From a virus, in IMG/VR virus record IMGVR_UViG_3300005056_000001, positions 126,001 through 190,000 of that record: a stretch of DNA of 64,000 nt; one strand, 5' to 3'. The position numbers and the translations under genes were made by a program. The notes below the pieces were generated by a model, which worked only from the letters and a program-made list of their open reading frames with translations, did not search any database and was not told the DNA's origin. Of the stretch, positions 57,955-64,000 are shown piece after piece (positions within the stretch are counted from its first letter, which is position 1; every line of letters begins with the position of its first letter).

Positions 57955-58944
57955 TTATACATCCTTTAGTTGCTCCTTAATACTATCGGCCAGAAATTTG
58001 GCTAAATTGACAGGAACAGCATTCCCAATCATTTTATATCCTGTGGCAACTTTTTTGTAATGAAAAATAAAATCATCAGGAAATGTTTGTATCCGTGCAC
58101 ATTCTCTTACGCTTAGGCGTCTGTATAAATGTTCTTGTGTGGGTTCGAATATGCGCTTGTCACGCTCAATAGATACCATTTTTGGAGCCTGTGGATGTAT
58201 GGGGGCATGTCTTCCTCCTGCCTGAATAGTAAAGGACTGTTCGTTCCAACTTCTGACCCTGTTTCTTGACATATACATTGACGAAAAACCTCCGATCATA
58301 TATTCATGGTTGGGTACTTTGCACTGTCCGTTGCTATAATTCTTTTCTAGCGCAGCAAGGCTATTGTGTTGTAAGTCCGATATTGTCTCCTGTAGTGTTA
58401 TTTTCGGGAATGTAATGTCAGGAAATTTGAAATCGAAACCCAAATCTTTTCGGATGCCAATAAATATCACACGTTTTCTGTCTTGGGGAACATTGTAGTC
58501 GGATGCATTAAGGAGTTTGAATGATAGGTTATAACCAACACCCGCATTTTTTAACATTTCCTTTATGTTATCCAAGGCAGATTCGTGTTTTTTGAGCAAC
58601 ATACCACTCACATTTTCTGCCAAGAAGAATTTGGGTTGTTTGTCATTAAGGATTCTAATAAAGTCAAAGAACAACTGTCCTCTTTTGTCGTCCATACCCT
58701 TAAGACTACCTGCTTCGCTCCAACTTTGGCAGGGCGGGCCACCGATGATACCATCACAATCAGGAACCGCATCCGAGGTTATTTTTGTGATACTTCGTTT
58801 GTCCAATATGGTTTCGGGATGATTCTTTTCATAGGTTTCCCAAATATCCTTGTCATATTCGTTGGCCCAAATAACATCAAAGCCTGCCTTTTGGAATCCT
58901 AAATCCAATCCGCCTGCACCCGCAAAAAAAGAAACTACTTTCAT
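57955..58944 (-). CDS. DNA (cytosine-5) methyltransferase 2
   Basis: 329 residues. Motif I SFFAGAGGLDLGFQ (4-17), motif IV GGPPCQSWSEAG (about 68-79, catalytic Cys), motif VI FLAENVSGM (about 106-114), motif VIII YNVPQDRKRVIFIG (about 149-162), 'RECARIQTFPDDF' (about 277-289) and motif X MIGNAVPVNLAKFLA (about 305-319). A complete, compact C5 enzyme unlike the first one in sequence. A solitary gene, presumably protective. Confidence 0.93.
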   Translation of the reverse strand: MKVVSFFAGAGGLDLGFQKAGFDVIWANEYDKDIWETYEKNHPETILDKRSITKITSDAVPDCDGIIGGPPCQSWSEAGSLKGMDDKRGQLFFDFIRILNDKQPKFFLAENVSGMLLKKHESALDNIKEMLKNAGVGYNLSFKLLNASDYNVPQDRKRVIFIGIRKDLGFDFKFPDITFPKITLQETISDLQHNSLAALEKNYSNGQCKVPNHEYMIGGFSSMYMSRNRVRSWNEQSFTIQAGGRHAPIHPQAPKMVSIERDKRIFEPTQEHLYRRLSVRECARIQTFPDDFIFHYKKVATGYKMIGNAVPVNLAKFLADSIKEQLKDV

Positions 58945-59037
58945 TTGTATATATTTCGTTTTGTAATAAACATTGTTAAATTACAAAAATAAACAATTTT
59001 GTTTATATAATGAAATTATTGTGTGTATTTTTTAGTC

Positions 59038-59532
59038 CTAATCAATACCCTTAAACGGCTTGAAGTGTTCTGTTATAATAAGAAACTTTGACCTGCTGTT
59101 GTTTGCATAGCTTATCATGGCCGTCCATTTCATTTTGTTTGTCTCAAAGTCACGGCTTCCTTTTATTGTCTGTGACAGTGGCTTTACCTCAACAAGCCAT
59201 CTTTCGTCGTTATCTGTGTTGACCACAAAATCAATATAATAATTTCCTTGTTTGTAGCCCTTTATTTCATTGCCTCTTTTATATCCAACCGCAAATGGTT
59301 CCGAATCCCACGACACGACCTTGGCACACCTTTCGCACCATATCATAAATTTACGCTCAAGGGATGATCTGTATATCGGGCGATATTGACCAATGTATTT
59401 GTTCTTCAGGGGGAGTTGAAAGTATCCATTGTCGTACACAAGTTTTTTGTTTGGCTTGTTATTCCTCATACGGGCACCACTTTCTTGGGTGATTTCCCCG
59501 ATTATTATTTTTTGGGCGTTCTTGTTTTTCAT
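59038..59532 (-). CDS. T4 gp4-like head-completion nuclease-fold protein
   Basis: 164 residues. 'GQYRPIYRSSLERKFMIWCE' (about 48-67), 'VVSWDSEPFAVGY' (about 71-83), 'YYIDFVVNTD' (about 98-107; acidic) and 'WLVEVKPLSQT' (about 112-122; E-x-K) are the order of the T4 gp4/gp50 head-completion family, which has a TnsA/restriction endonuclease-like D...E-x-K core. gp4 finishes the portal end before tail joining. Supports a T4-like assembly pathway. Confidence 0.8.
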   Translation of the reverse strand: MKNKNAQKIIIGEITQESGARMRNNKPNKKLVYDNGYFQLPLKNKYIGQYRPIYRSSLERKFMIWCERCAKVVSWDSEPFAVGYKRGNEIKGYKQGNYYIDFVVNTDNDERWLVEVKPLSQTIKGSRDFETNKMKWTAMISYANNSRSKFLIITEHFKPFKGID

Positions 59533-59571
59533 GTGTTATATATTTAATTATGTACATAACCCTAAACAAAG

Positions 59572-59602
59572 TTTGGATATAATAAATATTGTCCTATCTT
59601 TG
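59572..59602 (+). promoter_or_regulatory. Bacteroidota consensus promoter
   Basis: TTTG (59572-59575), 19 bases, TATCTTTG (59595-59602): the full consensus. It lies 46 bases before the exported protein gene. Confidence 0.8.
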
Positions 59603-59648
59603 CAATTGAACACAAGGCCTTTATGGCTATTTTTTCACAAAATTTAGT

Positions 59649-60521
59649 ATGATGAGACATTTTAATAATGTATTCTTTTATCTATTTTTAATAGTTCCTT
59701 GTTTGGCAATGAACAGAACCGAAACAACACGTTCACAGGAAGTAAACCATACTACCTACCTACCACAAGCGACAGTAAGCCCAAAAAAGATTTGGGTAAT
59801 CAACAAATCCTCTGCGAAATATGAACACGTATACTCTCCTGATAGTGTGCACATCCGAACAGACGTTAATGTCGAATTTATTGACAGCACAAACAAAATA
59901 CGAATAATTACCAATGACCTAGACACCACATTTCTTGATATGTCCACAAGGTATGCAACAAGCAGAACCGTGACATATCCCGACGATAATGCCGCAAAAT
60001 TTTCCATGATTTGTGCCGAATTGGGGGGTTCTATATTAATCGACTACGACAAGGCACACACAGAGGCACTAATCATTTCGGCAAGTATGGAAAATAGGCT
60101 ATATGTGGATAGCGTGCACACCAACAAAGGAAAGACAGAGGTGTTTTGCAAGTCCTACATGAAGAGTCGTTATGGGGATGGTTCGTTCCAATCATTATAC
60201 ACCCCAAAACAATACTGTGCAATGGTCTGCAAGTCCTACAAGCAATTTGGGTATGGGCATAGCGTCAGAACCCGACAGACATACAAAAAATTGATCGGGC
60301 TTTGTGCTGTTTGGAATTCGATGCAAAATCCTGTACAGAAATTGACAGACATGGGCATGGTCGAGGCAAACATGATACTGAGCTATTGTCATGGTGGATA
60401 TATTTCACTTCATAGAGGACGTACATTGGATTTTTCTATGTTAAACACCGACAATATGAAAATGATAATCACGTCTTCCTATTATGGAATGTGTCTAAAT
60501 ACAGTCTTGGCACATGCATAG
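59649..60521 (+). CDS. exported protein of unknown function
   Basis: 290 residues. Residues 1-20 (MMRHFNNVFFYLFLIVPCLA) form a signal peptide or anchor (Met2 is an alternative start). The mature part is Ser/Thr-rich and beta-like to about 130, then a Cys- and Tyr-rich helical domain (VFCKSYMKSRYGDGSF, QYCAMVCKSYKQFGYG), with 'MILSYCHGGYISLHRGR' near the end. It could act in lysis, envelope change or superinfection exclusion. It has its own strong promoter and terminator, so it may be expressed early or separately. Confidence 0.65.
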   Translation: MMRHFNNVFFYLFLIVPCLAMNRTETTRSQEVNHTTYLPQATVSPKKIWVINKSSAKYEHVYSPDSVHIRTDVNVEFIDSTNKIRIITNDLDTTFLDMSTRYATSRTVTYPDDNAAKFSMICAELGGSILIDYDKAHTEALIISASMENRLYVDSVHTNKGKTEVFCKSYMKSRYGDGSFQSLYTPKQYCAMVCKSYKQFGYGHSVRTRQTYKKLIGLCAVWNSMQNPVQKLTDMGMVEANMILSYCHGGYISLHRGRTLDFSMLNTDNMKMIITSSYYGMCLNTVLAHA

Positions 60522-60538
60522 GCAGAAATATAATTTTA

Positions 60539-60570
60539 AAAACCCCAAACAATTTTTTGTTTGGGGTTTT
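60539..60570. terminator. intrinsic terminator
   Basis: AAAACCCCAAACA pairs with TGTTTGGGGTTTT across a 6-base loop, followed by more T. Confidence 0.9.
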
Positions 60571-60575
60571 TTTTG

Positions 60576-60583
60576 TATGTTTG
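60576..60583 (+). promoter_or_regulatory. -7 promoter element
   Basis: TATGTTTG matches TAnnTTTG, 38 bases upstream of the next ATG and right after the terminator. A -33 TTG is about 16 bases upstream, within the terminator loop. Confidence 0.45.
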
Positions 60584-60621
60584 TATACCCTAGATGATTT
60601 GGGGAACTTAAATCAATAAAA

Positions 60622-60900
60622 ATGAAAAAGGATTTTTATCTTATTAGAGAAGAATCACGACCATTCCAAGAATGTGGATATGACCTTATGGATGTCGTCT
60701 CGGCAACAAGCTACGAAGAGGTTGTGAAGAATTATATTGAGGAAGAATTTATATTTGGAGGCAAAATCGAGGTTTTAGAAAACACCAAGGAGGATTTTAA
60801 ATTTAACGTCTTACGGGATCGGTATATCTTTGACACCTTCTGTCTTGTAACACAAGACGAATATACCGAGTGTTATCAAAGACTAATCGAAGAATCATAG
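60622..60900 (+). CDS. hypothetical protein
   Basis: 92 residues, acidic, alpha/beta (DFYLIREESRPFQECGYDLM). Two bases before the LRR gene, so cotranscribed. Unknown function. Confidence 0.6.
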   Translation: MKKDFYLIREESRPFQECGYDLMDVVSATSYEEVVKNYIEEEFIFGGKIEVLENTKEDFKFNVLRDRYIFDTFCLVTQDEYTECYQRLIEES

Positions 60901-60902
60901 CC

Positions 60903-61847
60903 ATGGAACAAGAAAAGTTATTAAGACTTATCGAAACAGGACTTGATGTTAATATAGAATTGGCATTACAACTGTCCAAGGCGAACGGTATACCCATCGA
61001 CATGTCCGAATATAGGGAGGCACTGACTTGGTACCACGAACACGACATACATATAGGACACGACTTTCTTGATGTAGGCAACCTCTCTGTCAAAGACCTT
61101 TTAAGAAAAGTGCTATTGGTTAGAAGTATTAATATTCCATTAACCAACACAGACTCGTTGCCCAAGTGTATCCGAAGGTTCAAAAACCTTGTCACGTTGT
61201 CGGCATTCGGCAATGGCCTTGCGGAGTTACCCCAAGAAATTGGAGAGCTCGCAAACTTACAGGTATTATCCCTTGCCGACAACAAGCTGACATCATTGCC
61301 CGACACTATCGGAAGGTTAAGTGCTCTTAAATACCTAGACATAGACAACAATAATATTTCGGTACTACCTAGCACTATGAGAAATCTTGATGGTCTACTA
61401 GGAATCCGACTACTCGACAACGATTTTGAGCGGTTTCCTGACGTTCTCTGTGGGCTCAGAAACCTCCGTGAACTAAAAATGGGTCGCAATAAGATTGGGT
61501 CGATTCCAACAAAAATTGGGTTACTGACAAACCTCACAAGCCTTGACGTGTCTAATAATTGTATAAAAGAATTACCAAAGGAATTGTTTAACCTTGACAA
61601 ACTCAAGGTTTTGTCAGTATTTAACAATGAAATAAAAGAGCTCCCAAAAGAAATAGGAAGCCTTGAGTGTCTAGAAAAATTGTACCTGAGCAACAATCCA
61701 ATCGAATGTGTGCCAACAACGATAACCAATCTGACCAATCTTGACGAGTTTATTCTTCTTGGGTCAAACATGAACAAAGTAAGGCAGGCGCAAACAAGCG
61801 AATTACTATTGACGTTACCACATAAACCCGAATTCATAGTCTCCTAG
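60903..61847 (+). CDS. leucine-rich repeat protein 3
   Basis: 314 residues from ATG 60903. An N-terminal helical domain (MEQEKLLRLIETGLDVNIEL, about 1-60) is shared with LRR protein 1. Ten or so 23-residue LRR units follow (LPQEIGELANLQVLSLADNK pattern, L..LP..I..L..L..L.L..N). No export signal. In tandem with another LRR gene. Target unknown; such LRRs bind proteins. Confidence 0.88.
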   Translation: MEQEKLLRLIETGLDVNIELALQLSKANGIPIDMSEYREALTWYHEHDIHIGHDFLDVGNLSVKDLLRKVLLVRSINIPLTNTDSLPKCIRRFKNLVTLSAFGNGLAELPQEIGELANLQVLSLADNKLTSLPDTIGRLSALKYLDIDNNNISVLPSTMRNLDGLLGIRLLDNDFERFPDVLCGLRNLRELKMGRNKIGSIPTKIGLLTNLTSLDVSNNCIKELPKELFNLDKLKVLSVFNNEIKELPKEIGSLECLEKLYLSNNPIECVPTTITNLTNLDEFILLGSNMNKVRQAQTSELLLTLPHKPEFIVS

Positions 61848-61854
61848 AAATATC

Positions 61855-62775
61855 ATGACAACAGAAACTAAAATACACATTACGATTACCGATCTATTTA
61901 CTTCTGCAATAGAAAGTAATATCATATCGGGCTATAAATTAATGGCAGCAAATGACACCGAAATCGACCTGTCTGATTATAGGGAAATTTATAATTGGCT
62001 ACAAAAATACGGAAAGGTTGGTGGTACCAATGACACGCTTGAGATGTTATTGGAATTAAACAAGGTAACATCCCTACATTTTATGAATTTGGGGATTAAA
62101 AAGATTCCCGAATCCATTGGTTGTTTAAGGAACCTAAGATATTTATACCTGAGCAACAATACTATTAGAACCTTGCCGACAGGACTTTTTGGACTAAACC
62201 TTGAGCATCTATGGCTCGACGAGAACATAATATCAATTGTTCCTGACGGGATTGGTAGATGTTCCACACTTAGGTCTTTGTGGCTAAACAACAACAAGCT
62301 ATATACACTTCCTGTCGATTTTTCCATGTTAAAAAACCTAGAACACCTAGAGTTGTTTCGTAACAATTTTTCTAAAATTCCCGACTGTATTGGTGGCCTA
62401 GTCCAATTGAAAATATTGAACATGTGGAATAATAATATACAATTTTTGACGGGCGAGGTGTTTAGGTGTAAAAATCTGATTCTTCTTGATGTGTCAAGAA
62501 ATAATATTCGTTGTGTCGGCAATGGGATTTCCAACCTAACAAACTTGGAAAGGCTCCATATGTCAGAAAACAGGCTAAAGAGTATGTTGCCAATAACACA
62601 GGCCAATCTGCCCAACCTAAAGAGTATACTTCTTGAAACCAATAATATAACAAAACCCCCAACGGATTATTCTAGGTTGAAATCTCTTAGACTGCTAAGT
62701 TTGTACGACAACGAATTTACGACCAAGGAAGGAGAATGTATAAAAGAAGCATTAAAAGGACAAAAGTCACAGTAG
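61855..62775 (+). CDS. leucine-rich repeat protein 4
   Basis: 306 residues. N-terminal helical part (residues 1-70; DLFTSAIESNIISGYKLM, 'DLSDYREIYNWLQKYG') aligns with that of protein 3 ('DMSEYREALTWYHEHD'). About nine LRR units follow. Starts 7 bases after the preceding LRR stop. Cytoplasmic or packaged; binding partner unknown. Confidence 0.88.
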   Translation: MTTETKIHITITDLFTSAIESNIISGYKLMAANDTEIDLSDYREIYNWLQKYGKVGGTNDTLEMLLELNKVTSLHFMNLGIKKIPESIGCLRNLRYLYLSNNTIRTLPTGLFGLNLEHLWLDENIISIVPDGIGRCSTLRSLWLNNNKLYTLPVDFSMLKNLEHLELFRNNFSKIPDCIGGLVQLKILNMWNNNIQFLTGEVFRCKNLILLDVSRNNIRCVGNGISNLTNLERLHMSENRLKSMLPITQANLPNLKSILLETNNITKPPTDYSRLKSLRLLSLYDNEFTTKEGECIKEALKGQKSQ

Positions 62776-62797
62776 TACTTAACACACCAAATGAACT

Positions 62798-63385
62798 ATG
62801 TATATAAAAAGAATAGTCAAGAAAATAAAGGAACACATCGAAAAGCACAACATAAGGATCTCGACATTCGAGGAATTGTCGGATGTTATTGGACAGGTTT
62901 CGGATATTGATTGTGGGTCAACCATGGATCTTCTCAAAGAATTAGGATTGGGTATGTCGGGCGAACTGTCCCCCAAGGGTTCCGATTTTATCATGACCAA
63001 ATACGTGCTTTCGGGTTCCGAAATATGTATTGTGTTTAGTGTGTCCGACAAAAAATTGGCGGACATGAGACCCGAAATCGAGGAATGGCTAAAGCAGAAG
63101 TATCCCGACAGATTCAGTGGCTTATTGATTTATGATGAGTTGGTATACAAGGGTATCACATCGGATTCATTTTCCCAACGCTTTGGTGTGACAATGGTTT
63201 TAGGCGGCCTTATCCAAGGAGACGCCATTGAGCCGTACAGGCCCGCATTGGATATCCTGACATATTGCAACGGGTTTTATATAAACAACACCCAATACAT
63301 TAAAACCTGTGACAGATTTACCAAGGGATATGTCCTAGACTACCTAAGAGACAAGGACGATTGGAAGTCTTATGCACAATTATAA
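62798..63385 (+). CDS. hypothetical protein
   Basis: 195 residues; basic helical N-terminus (KRIVKKIKEHIEKHNIRIST), then an alpha/beta body. No recognised family. It continues the LRR operon. Confidence 0.65.
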   Translation: MYIKRIVKKIKEHIEKHNIRISTFEELSDVIGQVSDIDCGSTMDLLKELGLGMSGELSPKGSDFIMTKYVLSGSEICIVFSVSDKKLADMRPEIEEWLKQKYPDRFSGLLIYDELVYKGITSDSFSQRFGVTMVLGGLIQGDAIEPYRPALDILTYCNGFYINNTQYIKTCDRFTKGYVLDYLRDKDDWKSYAQL

Positions 63386-63405
63386 CCAAAAAACAATTAT
63401 AAAAC

Positions 63406-63840
63406 ATGGGTACACAGGACAAGGATTACAGGGTATTGTTAAAAAAATATGAAGACCTTCAGGTTGAGTATGATGTCTTGGAGCAAGATTTTAAGTCTGC
63501 CAATGCATATGCAACCGAATGCAAAGAGGAGTTGGAGGAATCAGAGGAAAACAAAGACTCTGTGGATAAGCTAGAAAATCGGGTCGAGGATCAGAGGCTT
63601 AAAATAGAGTCTCTAGAGCGTGAGTGTGAGACAAAGTGTGACAAAATTGACGATCTGACTTGTAAACAATCAGAATTGGAGGGCGAAAAATTACATCAGG
63701 AATGGTTTGGACTTGACGACAGGTTTATTTTGTCGTCCGAAAAGGACGAAATAATCTTGTTGCTCGGAGAAGTTTCGATGGTATCGAATGGTCGAGTCAT
63801 TATAGACACACTGACCACGCTGTTGGGCAAATCACAATAG
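63406..63840 (+). CDS. coiled-coil protein
   Basis: 144 residues. Residues 5-100 are continuous charged heptads (YRVLLKKYEDLQVEYDVLEQ..., KLENRVEDQRLKIESLE). A short globular C-terminus follows. A structural or adaptor role is likely; the partner is unknown. Confidence 0.7.
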   Translation: MGTQDKDYRVLLKKYEDLQVEYDVLEQDFKSANAYATECKEELEESEENKDSVDKLENRVEDQRLKIESLERECETKCDKIDDLTCKQSELEGEKLHQEWFGLDDRFILSSEKDEIILLLGEVSMVSNGRVIIDTLTTLLGKSQ

Positions 63841-63879
63841 TACATATCTTACTATATAATTAATAAATAATCCAATAGA

Positions 63880-64000
63880 ATGAGACGAGTAGCAGACAAT
63901 TTAAACAGAGACGATAAATATATTGATGTTGTGGTTGGTACCGAGGTGGTATGCCAAAAATACGAAACAGCCGCAAAAATTGTTGGCAAAGAATTTATGC
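63880..64000 (+). CDS. partial gene with MRR N-terminus
   Basis: Starts ATG 63880 and runs off the window (MRRVADNLNRDDKYIDVVVG...). The MRRV start recalls the proteins at 10.8-12.4 kb, but no I/L-x-E site occurs in the first ten residues. The visible part is too short to classify. Confidence 0.55.
   Translation, partial: MRRVADNLNRDDKYIDVVVGTEVVCQKYETAAKIVGKEFM

Noticed and set aside
60803-61837. 344-codon open frame on the minus strand opposite LRR gene 3
   Set aside because: The LRR protein on the plus strand has clear periodic repeats, while the antisense product is Ser/Arg/Leu-rich with no domain. Repetitive LRR codons keep the opposite frame open; the same applies to 61989-62642.

Overview
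The window reads as part of a large, tailed-phage genome with a Bacteroidota host. Phage evidence: a gp5/VgrG-type baseplate spike protein, a T4 gp4-like head-completion nuclease, and replication and nucleotide genes (sliding-clamp loader ATPase, T4 RNase H-like flap nuclease, DinG/XPD-type helicase, PolB-type 3'-5' exonuclease, dUTPase, a HAD plus dNMP-kinase-like fusion). These lie among dozens of tightly packed small orphan genes. Host evidence: several intergenic regions carry the Bacteroidota promoter pattern (TTTG or TTG, about 18-20 bases, TAnnTTTG). Many genes end in TAA, TAG or TGA, so no stop codon looks reassigned. No rRNA, tRNA or CRISPR array was recognised.

Layout. 0-7.5 kb (+): small orphan genes, an ASCH-like and an HTH protein, then an OLD/SMC-type ATPase with a small membrane protein, bounded by terminators. 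7.6-9.1 kb (-): a large beta-rich probable virion protein. 9.2-10.8 kb (+): an LRR gene and neighbours. 10.8-14.7 kb (-): proteins sharing short N-termini with an [I/L]xE site, including an ADP-ribosyltransferase-like protein and a 669-residue protein with a candidate -1 frameshift; they look like capsid-packaged proteins. 14.8-16.4 kb (+): exonuclease, coiled-coil protein and an orphan. 16.4-23.7 kb (-): baseplate spike, LRR protein, flap nuclease, HAD-kinase fusion, clamp loader and a HAD phosphatase. A 557-base non-coding divergent region follows. 24.3-31.1 kb (+): dUTPase, helicase and two Imm5-like proteins.

31.1-52.7 kb is accessory. Six copies of one promoter/operator element drive small genes. 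From 33.3 to 46.0 kb runs a long + strand series of small proteins (clamp-like, zincin, nucleotidyltransferase, C5 methyltransferase, zinc ribbon, lipoprotein, RNA ligase). From 46.0 to 51.2 kb (-) lies an island where four copies of an approximately 80-base structured leader RNA, with covarying stems and a possible loop-loop contact, sit directly upstream of unrelated genes. The same island holds a Csx15-like protein (a type III CRISPR signalling family), an NlpC/P60-like protein, decayed gene copies and a lone TnpB. This is the best candidate for an undescribed system: a modular, RNA-regulated and possibly anti-defence locus.

52.8-64 kb: more orphan genes, a Fic-motif protein, a scrambled paralogue cluster, a second C5 methyltransferase, the head-completion nuclease, an exported protein, two further LRR proteins and a coiled-coil protein; the last gene runs off the edge. 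All functions are inferred by reading the sequence; no database search was possible.
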